Positions 16,600-25,177 are shown, numbered from the stretch's first letter. The stretch is 47,421 nucleotides of DNA from SIG607 sp045605385 (GCA_045605385.1 JAZUPW010000001.1:1-47421), one strand, 5' to 3'. The notes: generated by a model from the sequence alone, not told the origin. Numbers and translations are program-made.

Positions 16600-17916
16600 T
16601 TAGGAAATAGTAATTAATCCCGAAACGGTATTATAACCGTTTTCACAGGGCGAATTTGTTGCAATATATACCCTGTCGTTATCGCTTCCTATACCCGCTT
16701 GAAGCAGGTATTCCCCTGCTTTTACATCACACGGTAACTCAAGAACTTCTTTAAACGTATACTCACCCGGTAAAACTTTTGTTAAATCAATTTTTGTATC
16801 AAAAGTATAAACTGTTTCATTACTTTTCAAACGCAACACAAAGGGATATTTATGGTAAATAGGTGCAACACCGCTATTTTCAATATTAAGGGTTATTTCC
16901 AAAGAATCACCTTTAGATGCGTTTGAGGGATACTCAACCTTATTTACAGAATATCTGTAACCCATTCGCTTTATCCAATCTTCGCATTTTTCTTTAAGTT
17001 CTTCGGGAATTGCCACCGACTTTGCATTAAAACTTGTAATATGCCATTTAAGTGATTGCTCAATTATAAAATCAATATTCCAGCCCATATCAAGCCAATG
17101 TTTTACCACCCAGCAAACTTCAAAAGCAATAGGCGCTTTTTGCCATAGTTCACTTTTATCAAAAAATTTAGGATAAAGCGCAAACATATGCCAATTCATA
17201 TCTCCAAGACAGTCTGCGCGTGCGCCTACGTTTCGGTAGGTATTCGCATATTCTATAGACGGAATATGGTTAAACTGTGCCGAAACCGGTGTTTTCTTAA
17301 ACGCCTGCATATAAGCGTCAACCAAATACTTCCAGTTTTCTTCTGCTACCTTCTCTATTCCCTCTTGTTCGCCCCAAGCGCCCACAAGCGACATATCTAT
17401 TGCCGTAACGTTTTTATTACCGTCAATATGTTTGCCTATTGTTCGTATAAGCTTTGCATAGCGTTCATAAAAGTAAGGGTGATCGGGCGATAATTTCTGT
17501 CCTACTTCGCGTTCTGCCAAACCTAACTTTTCCCTGAACCAATAAGGTAAATCAAGAACTCCGGGTCTTGCGGCGTGAGGCGGAAAACGGAACATAACCT
17601 TTTGTCCGCGTGAAGCGGCAGTTTTAATTATCCAATCAAGAAAATCAAGGTCATATTCATCTTCTTTTTGTTCAATACGGCACCACGGCACACGAAAGTA
17701 AGCAATTGTTGTATCGGGATAATTTTCAACCGTTTCGTATGAAAGTTTTTCTCTGTCTGGCAGTTGTTCCATCATCCACCCCGTTTGAACACTCCAGTTC
17801 TGATTTAAGGAATCCTTATTAAAACGCTGAAATGTTGTGAACCCCTTATGTGGGTTATTAAAAAGTTTATTTGATTTTTCCCATACAGAAACACTGTTTG
17901 CAACACGAACTGACAT
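16600..17916 (-). CDS. DUF4832/DUF4874-like protein with a glycosidase-type TIM barrel
   Basis: 438 residues from the ATG of MSVRVANS, which begins 4 bp after the DUF5107 stop. The N-terminal part looks like a glycoside hydrolase TIM barrel (NNPHKGFTTFQ, DTTIAYFRVPWCRIEQKEDEYDLDFLDWII, QKVMFRFPPHA, MSLVGAWGEQEG, with the GAWGE Glu as a candidate acid/base). The C-terminal 100 residues are a beta domain (SLEITLNIENSGVAPIYHKYPF). This matches DUF4832-type proteins. No signal peptide is present, so it would act inside the cell. Biochemical role unknown. Confidence 0.6.
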   Translation of the reverse strand: MSVRVANSVSVWEKSNKLFNNPHKGFTTFQRFNKDSLNQNWSVQTGWMMEQLPDREKLSYETVENYPDTTIAYFRVPWCRIEQKEDEYDLDFLDWIIKTAASRGQKVMFRFPPHAARPGVLDLPYWFREKLGLAEREVGQKLSPDHPYFYERYAKLIRTIGKHIDGNKNVTAIDMSLVGAWGEQEGIEKVAEENWKYLVDAYMQAFKKTPVSAQFNHIPSIEYANTYRNVGARADCLGDMNWHMFALYPKFFDKSELWQKAPIAFEVCWVVKHWLDMGWNIDFIIEQSLKWHITSFNAKSVAIPEELKEKCEDWIKRMGYRYSVNKVEYPSNASKGDSLEITLNIENSGVAPIYHKYPFVLRLKSNETVYTFDTKIDLTKVLPGEYTFKEVLELPCDVKAGEYLLQAGIGSDNDRVYIATNSPCENGYNTVSGLITIS

Positions 17917-17920
17917 AATT

Positions 17921-19831
17921 TTAACCCACCTCGTACATTCTGAAATTAAGATGATCGGGCAACGGTTTTTCATTTCCGTAAAGGTTTGACCAAACGGCAG
18001 AAATTGAAAGTTCGCCCTCTTTAATATCACTCATAATAAAGTTTTCGTTTACAATAAGTTTTGCTTTTTCCTTTTCGCCAATATTCATATAGGCTATGGC
18101 AGTATAAAGTCGAAGTCTTCCGTTTGATTTAAGATTTTCACTTAAAGCGCCGAACAATGCTATCCATTTATTATCTGCACCGTATTCGGTCATTAATTTG
18201 GCGGCATCGCACAAAAGTCCGCGGCATTCATTTTTACAAAGCAAAACAGCGCGTTCAATAAATTTTACAGCCATTTCACCGTTATTATAAACGTTTTTAT
18301 AAAGCATTGCAAGGTTTCTTGTTGCCCATGCGTTTTCACAAAGGCTATTAGATTTTTCCCACGCTTTTTTTGCCTCGTTTATATTATCAAGAGCATAATT
18401 AATTATTCCTATATGATAATAAGTAAACCAATGCTCAGCCTGTTTGTTTTTCAGCGAAGAATTTAAAAGATTTAATATATTTTTTGTTATCATATAACTT
18501 TCGGGCGGTATATCTGCGTTTTGATTGGGTAAAAAGCCTTTTTCTTTTAAGCAAATCCAAACGTTTTGTTCGCTTGTTAAAGAAGACTGCGGAAACTCAA
18601 AATAATTGCTTATTTTCCGTTTTTCAAGAGCGCCCCAGCCGCTACCGTAAGACACAATTCTTTTTTTGTTTTGAAGTTCAATAGGTGCATTCTTCGGGTC
18701 GGGCATAGTATTTAGTTTTTGTTTTATTGCTTCACTTGCTTTCTTCCATTCACCGTTTAAAACATTAGTGTCAATTTTCGCAGAAGTGTAACACTCTGTC
18801 CATTCCCAAGTGGTATTTGACGTCATGGGAATATGCTCAAGTTGAGTATTCATAAGCCCTGCCTGAATTTCAATATATCCTCTGTCAGAACCCGTTAAAA
18901 AGCGGTTCCAATTTCTTCCGCCTTTGCCTTTGCCCCAGAAAAATGCTTTTCTGCCCTTTAAAACTGCTGTAGAATACTGTAAAAGGCCAAAACCGTCTTT
19001 TTCAAGCGAAGCAACCCATTTTTTATCGCTTGGATTAGTTATAAAGAAGACATCCCCCGCGTGAGGAGCGCGTTCCGGATAAGATAAATCTTCGCCTTTA
19101 AACACGGGCGCATCCATTTTGTCAATTACATAATGATTGTCTTCATAAACGCAGGAAAACATTTCATCTGCATCGGTTAAAACTCTTACGCCTTCTTCGG
19201 GGGCGGCAATATTAGACCACCAATACATATACGGTGTGTTATCACTTAAGTTTTCAACAACGGTACGTATATAAAGTTTATCGCCGTCTAAATATGCGTT
19301 AATGGAATAAACAAGTTCTCTTATACGCTCAAATTCATACATTGAAAGTATAGGTTCGCCTTTTGAATTAACGCTTTCTGCAACAAACATAGGCGCACAA
19401 GTAAAGGGAGAATGACCTTTTATACCTAAGTTCCATTCAACACCCCCCGCTACCCAGGCATTTCTGAGTGCAAGGTTACAGGGTTGTACTATATCGTTAA
19501 CGTAAAGCAGTTCTCTTTGTTCTTTTTTGTTATAAAGACTCCAGAGTCTACCGCCGAGTTCGGGCAAAAAAACCGCCTTTAAATAATCGTTTTCAAGTAT
19601 TGCCGCGTTAAACTCTTTGGGTTTAATTTCTCTGTCGTAATCGTCTTGCGAAAGATATGGCAAAATTGTTTGAATACCGCCTTTGCCGAAATGAAGTTTG
19701 TCGGTTTCGCTTACGTTTTCGGTAGTATCAAACTTTGCGTGAATGTATGATACGTTTTTAAGGTCGGGCATTGGGTTAACTTCGCCAAGATTTGCCGCAT
19801 TTAGTATGATTTTTTCAAATTTAAGTGCCAT
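17921..19831 (-). CDS. DUF5107 domain protein with C-terminal TPR-like repeats
   Basis: 636 residues. The N-terminal 320 residues contain FLPELGGRLWSLYNKKEQRELLYVN and WWSNIAAPEEGVRVLTDADEMF, the aldose-epimerase/galactose-mutarotase-like fold of DUF5107 proteins. From about residue 455 a helical series (EHWFTYYHIGIINYALDN, NEAKKAWEKSNSL, TRNLAMLYKNVYNNGEMAVKFIERAV) looks like TPR repeats. It probably binds or processes an oligosaccharide in the cytoplasm; the activity is not known. It is the first gene of the 19.8-14.2 kb minus-strand run and nearly touches the DUF4832 gene. Confidence 0.7.
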   Translation of the reverse strand: MALKFEKIILNAANLGEVNPMPDLKNVSYIHAKFDTTENVSETDKLHFGKGGIQTILPYLSQDDYDREIKPKEFNAAILENDYLKAVFLPELGGRLWSLYNKKEQRELLYVNDIVQPCNLALRNAWVAGGVEWNLGIKGHSPFTCAPMFVAESVNSKGEPILSMYEFERIRELVYSINAYLDGDKLYIRTVVENLSDNTPYMYWWSNIAAPEEGVRVLTDADEMFSCVYEDNHYVIDKMDAPVFKGEDLSYPERAPHAGDVFFITNPSDKKWVASLEKDGFGLLQYSTAVLKGRKAFFWGKGKGGRNWNRFLTGSDRGYIEIQAGLMNTQLEHIPMTSNTTWEWTECYTSAKIDTNVLNGEWKKASEAIKQKLNTMPDPKNAPIELQNKKRIVSYGSGWGALEKRKISNYFEFPQSSLTSEQNVWICLKEKGFLPNQNADIPPESYMITKNILNLLNSSLKNKQAEHWFTYYHIGIINYALDNINEAKKAWEKSNSLCENAWATRNLAMLYKNVYNNGEMAVKFIERAVLLCKNECRGLLCDAAKLMTEYGADNKWIALFGALSENLKSNGRLRLYTAIAYMNIGEKEKAKLIVNENFIMSDIKEGELSISAVWSNLYGNEKPLPDHLNFRMYEVG

Positions 19832-19894
19832 AATTCTTCTCCGTAATATTTGATAACATTATTTTAATTTAAAACCATCACTTTTACAACAAAT

Positions 19895-19930
19895 CGACGG
19901 TTGTAATGCTTTTTAGCAAAACAACCGTCG
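19895..19930. terminator. hairpin between the transporter and DUF5107 genes
   Basis: CGACGGTTGT at 19895-19904 pairs perfectly with ACAACCGTCG at 19921-19930. T-richness is stronger on the plus-strand side than on the minus-strand side, so it is a weak terminator for the EamA gene or an RNA end structure. Confidence 0.5.
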
Positions 19931-19936
19931 GTTGAT

Positions 19937-20851
19937 TTATTTTTTAAATTTAAAGGCTGGAAGTTGAGAAATAATTATTGCCATAAACATAACAGCACAG
20001 CCAAGCAGTTCGCGAAGACTTAAAACATCACCGAAAACAGCGCCGCCTATTGCCGCAAAAACGCTTTCAAGGCTCATAACAATAGAAGCCACTGTGGAGT
20101 TTTCTGAATATTGCTGACCTATTATCTGACAAGTATACGCTATACCGCTTGAAAAAATACCAAGATACAAAAGCGAAGGCAAAGCCGTTATTATTTGGTT
20201 AAAAGATGTATTTTCAAAGCATAGCGCTAAAACAGTAGCCGTAATACCGCAAGTAAAGAACTGTATACAGGAAAGTTTAATACCGTCTACACCGCGCCCT
20301 ATGTTATCTACACACATTATATGCGCCGTAAAACTGAAAGCACAGGCAAGCATAACAATATCGCCTGTATAAACACCGCCAATGCCTCCCCTAAAACAAA
20401 GGAAATAAAGCCCTACAACGGCTAATACAATACCTATAACCATATTAAACGATAATTTTTGCCTTGTAAAAATAACACTGCACAAAGGAACAAGCACAAC
20501 GTAAAGCGCAGTTATAAAACCGCTTCTTGCAGGTACAGCGGCGTCACTTGGATACATTCCCATAGCAATTTGCTGAAGTCCGCTTGCAAGACAAAGACAC
20601 AAACCGCAAATAACACCGGCGGTAAACAAATTCTTTTTTTCTTTTTTATTTTTCGGTATAAGCGTTTCTTTCTTTTTGGAAGACACAAAACCGCAAAGTG
20701 CCAGAAGCGCAAAAGCGCCTATAAACGAGCGCACCGCCAATATACTAAGCGGAGATAACTGCCCTGCTGCAACGTCTTGCGCAACAAAAGCAAATCCCCA
20801 TAATGCCGCGGCAAGAAGCAATATTAAATTTCCTTTTAAATTTTTAGACAT
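19937..20851 (-). CDS. DMT-superfamily (EamA) transporter
   Basis: 304 residues and about ten hydrophobic segments arranged as two EamA halves. The first helix is NLILLLAAALWGFAFVAQD with the typical WGF motif, and the second half starts near GDIVMLACAFSFTAHIMCVD. The family exports or imports small metabolites (amino acids, nucleotide sugars, drugs) across the cell membrane; the substrate is unknown. Three in-frame ATGs lie within 24 bp; the one at 20851 fits the GAGAG best by spacing, with 20857 or 20875 as alternatives. It is divergent from glpK. Confidence 0.85.
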   Translation of the reverse strand: MSKNLKGNLILLLAAALWGFAFVAQDVAAGQLSPLSILAVRSFIGAFALLALCGFVSSKKKETLIPKNKKEKKNLFTAGVICGLCLCLASGLQQIAMGMYPSDAAVPARSGFITALYVVLVPLCSVIFTRQKLSFNMVIGIVLAVVGLYFLCFRGGIGGVYTGDIVMLACAFSFTAHIMCVDNIGRGVDGIKLSCIQFFTCGITATVLALCFENTSFNQIITALPSLLYLGIFSSGIAYTCQIIGQQYSENSTVASIVMSLESVFAAIGGAVFGDVLSLRELLGCAVMFMAIIISQLPAFKFKK

Positions 20852-20952
20852 AAACATTCTCTCTTTTTTTGACATTTAAATAAAAATATAGTATAATAAA
20901 TAACACATTTTTACATATTTTTCAACTATAATTTTTAACGAGGTTATATTTT

Positions 20953-22446
20953 ATGAAAAAATACGTTCTCGCAATAGATGAAGGCACTACAAGTGCCCGA
21001 GCCATAGTTTTTGACAAACAAGGAAATATAGTTTCCTCAGCGCAAAAAGAGTTCAAACAAATATATCCCCAACCAGGCTTTGTAGAACACGATGCTTTAG
21101 AAATCTATGCCGCACAGTATGCTACAATGACCGAAGCGGTGTTGTCGGGCGGAATTTCCCCAAAAGAAATTGCGGCTATAGGAATAACAAATCAACGCGA
21201 AACAACAATTTTGTGGGATAAAAACACAGGCAAACCTATTTATAATGCAATAGTATGGCAATGCCGCCGCACAGCTCAGTATTGTGAAGAGCTTAAATCA
21301 CAAGGCCTTGAAGAAAAAATTAAAGAAAAAACGGGACTTCCTGTTGATGCTTATTTTTCTGCAACAAAAATAAAATGGCTTCTTGATAATGTTGACGGAG
21401 CAAAAGAAAAAGCCGAAAATGGCGAACTCCTTTTTGGAACCGTAGACACTTGGCTTGTGTGGAAACTCACAGGCGGAAAACTTCATATAACCGATTACAC
21501 AAACGCTTCACGTACAATGTTGTTCAATATCAACACACTAAGTTGGGACAGCGAACTGTTAAATTTATTCGGTATTCCCGCTTCAATACTTCCTAAGGTT
21601 GTAGCAAGTAGTGAAATTTACACAGACATTGAATTTTTGGGCGAAAAAATTGCGCTTTCGGGTATAGCGGGTGACCAGCAAGCGGCTCTTTACGGTCAAT
21701 GTTGCTTTAACAAAGGTGATATTAAAAACACCTACGGCACAGGCTGTTTTTTGCTTATGAACTGCGGAGAACAACGAATCACAAGCAAACACGGTTTAAT
21801 TTCAACAATTGCCGCTTCTAAAAAAGGCGAACCTATTAAATATGCCCTTGAAGGCAGTGTTTTTGTAGGAGGTGCGGTTATACAGTGGTTGCGTGATGAA
21901 TTAGGATTTATAAGAGAATCTAACGACAGCGAATATTTTGCAAACAAGGTTGAAAACAGCGGCGGTGTTTACGTTGTACCCGCCTTTGCAGGGCTTGGCG
22001 CTCCGTATTGGGATATGTATGCAAGAGGAACTGTTTTAGGCCTTACAAGAGGAAGTTCACGAAATCATATTATACGCGCTTCTCTTGAATCAATTGCCTA
22101 CCAGACCAATGACCTTATTGAATCTATAAAAGAAGCAGGTTGCGCCGAAATTAAAAGCCTTAACGTTGACGGCGGTGCTTCTAAAAACAATTTGCTTATG
22201 CAGTTTCAGGCAGATATTTCTGCGCTTGACGTTGTAAGAAGTCAAACCAGTGAAGCAACTGCTTTGGGCGCGGCTTTTCTTGCAGGATGCGCCGTTGGCT
22301 TCTTCGAAAACGAAGAAGAATTGCTGAAAATTAAAACCACCTCTGATATTTTTAAAAGCAATATTAAAGAAAACGACCGTAACGCTCTTATAAAAGGTTG
22401 GAAAAAAGCAGTTAAATGCGCAAGAATGTTTGGGGAGGATGAATAA
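20953..22446 (+). CDS. glpK: glycerol kinase
   Basis: 497 residues, the full GlpK length. It starts with YVLAIDEGTTSARAIVFD (FGGY phosphate motif) and has GITNQRETTILWD, AIVWQCRRT, the glycerol-contact ITDYTNASRTMLFNI, SGIAGDQQAALYGQ, NTYGTGCFLLMN and LNVDGGASKNNLLMQFQAD. It phosphorylates glycerol to sn-glycerol-3-phosphate. The downstream lipase-like gene starts at the last base of its stop codon (TAATG), so the two are tightly coupled. Confidence 0.97.
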   Translation: MKKYVLAIDEGTTSARAIVFDKQGNIVSSAQKEFKQIYPQPGFVEHDALEIYAAQYATMTEAVLSGGISPKEIAAIGITNQRETTILWDKNTGKPIYNAIVWQCRRTAQYCEELKSQGLEEKIKEKTGLPVDAYFSATKIKWLLDNVDGAKEKAENGELLFGTVDTWLVWKLTGGKLHITDYTNASRTMLFNINTLSWDSELLNLFGIPASILPKVVASSEIYTDIEFLGEKIALSGIAGDQQAALYGQCCFNKGDIKNTYGTGCFLLMNCGEQRITSKHGLISTIAASKKGEPIKYALEGSVFVGGAVIQWLRDELGFIRESNDSEYFANKVENSGGVYVVPAFAGLGAPYWDMYARGTVLGLTRGSSRNHIIRASLESIAYQTNDLIESIKEAGCAEIKSLNVDGGASKNNLLMQFQADISALDVVRSQTSEATALGAAFLAGCAVGFFENEEELLKIKTTSDIFKSNIKENDRNALIKGWKKAVKCARMFGEDE

Positions 22447-23366
22447 TGAAAACTGAATATTTTAATCTTCTTTCATCAGACGGTGTACATCAACTTAATT
22501 GCAAGGTTTATATACCTCTTGGAAATGCAAAAGGAATTTTTCAGCTTGTTCACGGTATGACCGAACATATTGAAAGATACGATGAATTTTTAAAAGTTAT
22601 ATGTAATGCAGGTTATATTTGCGTTGCCCATGACCATTTAGGACACGGAAAAAGTGTTAGTAATGATGACGAATTAGGTTTTATTGCAGAAAAAGACGGT
22701 TGGCTCAGACTTATTGAAGATACCCACAAGGTTGCAAGTTACATAAAACAGAAAAATGTCAGCCTACCCCATTTTCTTTTGGGTCATTCAATGGGATCCT
22801 TCGTGGTAAGGCTATATACCGAAAAATACGTTGGTGAACTTGACGGTCTTATTATAATGGGTACGGGAGGGAAAAATCCTGCAGGTAAAATTGGACTTGC
22901 CCTTACAAAAATAATTGCTTCTATTAAGGGCAAACGCCATATTTCAGAACTTATTTATTCAGTTGCCTTTGGCGGATACACTAAAAAATTCAGCGGCGAT
23001 TCCCCATACAGATGGCTTAGTAGTGACAGTGACGTGTGGAAAAAATATGCAAACGATAAATATTGCACTTTCAAATTCTGCACACAGGCTATGAACGATC
23101 TTATTACAATTAACGTAAAATGCAACGAAAAAAGGCATTTCAGCAATTTTGATAAACAAGTACCGGTTTTATTACTTTCAGGAAAATGTGACCCCGTGGG
23201 CGATTTTTCAAAAGGTGTGCTGTACGTTGAAAATATGTTAAAAGAACATAACGCTAATCTTATTTCAACAAAACTGTATGAAAACGCACGGCATGAAATA
23301 CTTAACGATTTCTGCAAAGAAAAAGTTCACAGCGACATATTAAACTTCTTGACAATTAACACTTAA
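22446..23366 (+). CDS. monoacylglycerol lipase/lysophospholipase-like alpha/beta hydrolase
   Basis: 306 residues. QLVHGMTEHIERYDEFLK (oxyanion region), AHDHLGHGKSVSNDDELGF, the nucleophile elbow LLGHSMGSFV, LLLSGKCDPVGDF (acid) and NARHEILND (His) are the hydrolase_4 / PldB-like set. No signal peptide is seen. The gene overlaps the glpK stop by 1 bp; coupling to glycerol kinase suggests that it frees glycerol from monoacylglycerols or lysolipids for phosphorylation (inference). Confidence 0.85.
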   Translation: MKTEYFNLLSSDGVHQLNCKVYIPLGNAKGIFQLVHGMTEHIERYDEFLKVICNAGYICVAHDHLGHGKSVSNDDELGFIAEKDGWLRLIEDTHKVASYIKQKNVSLPHFLLGHSMGSFVVRLYTEKYVGELDGLIIMGTGGKNPAGKIGLALTKIIASIKGKRHISELIYSVAFGGYTKKFSGDSPYRWLSSDSDVWKKYANDKYCTFKFCTQAMNDLITINVKCNEKRHFSNFDKQVPVLLLSGKCDPVGDFSKGVLYVENMLKEHNANLISTKLYENARHEILNDFCKEKVHSDILNFLTINT

Positions 23367-23403
23367 AATAATACAATATCACTATACGTTATTTTGCGGG
23401 GTA

Positions 23404-24243
23404 ATGAAGATGAAGAAACACAACCGAAAAAAGGCTTTTAAAGCGCTTTCAAAATACAGTTCAGACGGCAAAGCCGCCGTTTTTACTTTAGGATTTGCTT
23501 ATTTGTTTTTAATTGTTGAAATTGTTTACAAATTTAAAATTCAAAGGCAGACCTGTACTTGGGAACTTTTACTTTTGTTCCTTATGTTTGCGGTTTTCGG
23601 TTTAGTAAAAAAACTTTTCACAAATTCTGCTTCACCAAAACGTTTTGACGGCACTGCCCTTCCCACAGGTGACAGCGAAGAAGACAAAAAGGAAAGAAAC
23701 AGTTATTATAAGTTTTCTGCTCTGCTTTATTCAATAGTATTTTCGTCTGTAGCGTTTTTAGGCGTACTTTTCAGCGCTGATATACTTAACGTAAATCTTG
23801 CTGTTGAGTTTTTCTTTGAAAAAGAAGTTCCAAACTTTATTTTCAGTTTAGTTTCAACTGCATTAGTTTTCGGTATTTCATACCTTTTTACTTATATGAT
23901 AGATTTCTTGTGGTATGAAAACTTAATAGCTTATGCAAAAGAAGCAAAAGAATATGATGAAAATGAAACTCCCGATATTAAAAAGGATTTCAAAAAAATT
24001 AAATCTGCCAATAAAAAGGCATTAAATAAAGAGAAAAAAGATGCCACCCAAAATGAAAAAGAAGTAATTCAAGAAGTTTCCGAAGAAAAAGAAGAAGAAG
24101 AAACAGAAATTAAGGAAGCTGAAAAAAACACGGCAGAAAATACTGTAACCGATGAAACACCCGCCCCTGCCCCCAAAAAAAGAGGCAGACCGCCTAAAAA
24201 GGCGTTAGAAAAATCCCCTGAAACACAAGAAAATAAATCTTGA
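23404..24243 (+). CDS. unknown four-helix membrane protein with a charged tail and AT-hook-like motif
   Basis: 279 residues (M1 or M3 start, GCGGGG upstream). Hydrophobic segments lie near residues 21-40, 53-72, 103-124 and 143-168. From about 180 onward the protein is almost all Lys, Glu and Asn, and it ends with PKKRGRPPKKA around 261-271. RGRP flanked by lysines is the core of an AT-hook, which binds the minor groove of AT-rich DNA; it may also be just a basic patch at the membrane. I do not recognise the family. The promoter of the following tRNA overlaps its stop codon. Confidence 0.6.
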   Translation: MKMKKHNRKKAFKALSKYSSDGKAAVFTLGFAYLFLIVEIVYKFKIQRQTCTWELLLLFLMFAVFGLVKKLFTNSASPKRFDGTALPTGDSEEDKKERNSYYKFSALLYSIVFSSVAFLGVLFSADILNVNLAVEFFFEKEVPNFIFSLVSTALVFGISYLFTYMIDFLWYENLIAYAKEAKEYDENETPDIKKDFKKIKSANKKALNKEKKDATQNEKEVIQEVSEEKEEEETEIKEAEKNTAENTVTDETPAPAPKKRGRPPKKALEKSPETQENKS

Positions 24244-24268
24244 CAAAATGTGTGTTAAGTGATACAAT
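24240..24268 (+). promoter_or_regulatory. consensus promoter of tRNA-Gly
   Basis: TTGACA at 24240-24245 and TACAAT at 24263-24268 are 17 bp apart. The -35 overlaps the TGA stop of the preceding gene, and the tRNA begins 14 bp after the -10. Confidence 0.8.
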
Positions 24269-24282
24269 ACTTAACACAATCT

Positions 24283-24358
24283 GCGGATTTAGCTCATCTG
24301 GTAGAGCGCCACCTTGCCAAGGTGGAGGTAGCGAGTTCGAGCCTCGTAATCCGCTCCA
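24283..24358 (+). tRNA. tRNA-Gly (anticodon GCC)
   Basis: A 76-nt cloverleaf: acceptor GCGGATT pairs with AATCCGC, anticodon stem CCACC/GGTGG, loop TTGCCAA with anticodon GCC at 24316-24318, T-loop GTTCGAG, and CCA encoded at 24356-24358. Confidence 0.97.
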
Positions 24359-24359
24359 G

Positions 24360-24402
24360 AAAAGAACCCACATTTGTCTACGACAAGTGTGGGTTCTTTT
24401 TA
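24360..24402 (+). terminator. terminator of tRNA-Gly
   Basis: A perfect 13-bp arm, 24360-24372 with 24388-24400, extends inward to about 21 bp (one U-G pair) with a three-base loop, and a T-run follows. Confidence 0.85.
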
Positions 24403-24404
24403 AC

Positions 24405-24563
24405 TAAATCCGTCCTTGCGGACGGGATAAATCCCACCTTAGTGGGATGAAATCACTTCGTGATGAAATCCCGCTTTGCGGGGAGAGATAGGACGGATTT
24501 AATTTCATCTGCGTTAGCAGATTTCATCCGAGCTTGCTCGGATTTCATCGCGCCATGCGCGAT
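24405..24563. repeat. array of seven small palindromes with mirrored GATGAAATC/GATTTCATC linkers
   Basis: After the tRNA terminator there are seven short stem-loops: 24410-24425, 24431-24448, 24452-24464, 24470-24482, 24507-24522, 24526-24543 and 24547-24563. Each has a different stem but all are perfect. In the left half the stems are joined by GATGAAATC, in the right half by its reverse complement GATTTCATC. The first four sit inside an 11-bp inverted repeat, TAAATCCGTCC at 24405-24415 and GGACGGATTTA at 24491-24501. No coding potential is seen. From 24564 to 24722 the sequence is AT-rich with no feature I can name. Confidence 0.8.
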
Positions 24564-24722
24564 TTCATTGAAAATACTTTGAAAGAAAAAATCGGAACTT
24601 GCATTGATACAGTGATAGTAATGAAAACCATTTTAGATCAACTCAATATCCCAAGCAAAATTTGGTTACTCTTTCGCAACAAAAAGCCTCTTTTGTCTAC
24701 CAAAAAGTTACTTTTTTATTTT

Positions 24723-24737
24723 TTAGAATTATTTTAA
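24723..24737. promoter_or_regulatory. upstream PerR box (one mismatch)
   Basis: TTAGAATTATTTTAA is a 7-1-7 near-palindrome like the PerR consensus TTATAATNATTATAA. It sits just upstream of the perR -35. Confidence 0.5.
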
Positions 24738-24744
24738 AAAACTC

Positions 24745-24772
24745 TTGACAAATAAAAAAAATTTGTTATAAT
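24745..24772 (+). promoter_or_regulatory. consensus promoter of perR
   Basis: TTGACA at 24745-24750 and TATAAT at 24767-24772 with a 16-bp spacer. Confidence 0.85.
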
Positions 24773-24776
24773 AATT

Positions 24777-24791
24777 TTAGAATAATTCTAA
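24777..24791. promoter_or_regulatory. downstream PerR box
   Basis: TTAGAATAATTCTAA is a perfect 7-1-7 palindrome (extended TTTTAGAATAATTCTAAAA, 24775-24793) that differs from the PerR consensus at one base per half. It covers the predicted transcription start. Confidence 0.65.
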
Positions 24792-24805
24792 AAAGAGGTG
24801 AGATA

Positions 24806-25177
24806 TTGGCAGGAACAAAACAACGTGCTTTAATAAGAGAAATTGTGCAGAATTCGTATTCTCATCTTACAGCCGAAGAAGTTTTCGAAAAGGCAAAAGA
24901 AAAAATGCCGGGAATTGTTTTGGCAACGGTTTATAATAATCTTAATGCTCTTTATGCTAACGGTGAAATTGGCAAAGTTTATAAAAACACCTGTGCCGAC
25001 CGTTACGATAAGTCCCCTATTCGTCACGCGCATTTAATATGTGAAAAATGCGGTTGCGTTGAAGACTTGCAAATTATGGAAATAGATAGTATAATAGAAA
25101 CAAATATTAACCGTAAAATAAGTGATTACGAAATCAATATTCGCGCACTTTGTAATAATTGTTTAAATTCGGAATAA
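24806..25177 (+). CDS. perR: peroxide-sensing Fur-family repressor PerR
   Basis: 123 residues, starting with TTG 5 nt after GAGGTG. Short N-terminus, then a winged helix with ATVYNNLNALYANGEIG as recognition region. Metal-site residues line up exactly with B. subtilis PerR at a constant offset of 17: His20, Asp68, His74, His76 and Asp87 (PerR 37, 85, 91, 93, 104), supporting peroxide sensing through iron-catalysed His oxidation. The structural zinc cysteines are C79/C82 and C116/C119. PerR-type operators flank its promoter and rubrerythrin follows by 57 bp, so it probably represses itself and rbr. Confidence 0.9.
   Translation: MAGTKQRALIREIVQNSYSHLTAEEVFEKAKEKMPGIVLATVYNNLNALYANGEIGKVYKNTCADRYDKSPIRHAHLICEKCGCVEDLQIMEIDSIIETNINRKISDYEINIRALCNNCLNSE

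Noticed and set aside
24259..24450. Open frame of 63 codons across tRNA-Gly
   Set aside because: It runs through the tRNA and its terminator and has the character of a chance frame; no Shine-Dalgarno.
24405..24563. CRISPR array
   Set aside because: The constant elements are 9 bp and invert halfway; stems are palindromic and of variable length. There is no repeat-spacer regularity and no cas gene.
24534..24737. Open frame of 67 codons after the palindromes
   Set aside because: Begins inside the hairpin array, lacks a ribosome binding site and has no recognisable domain.
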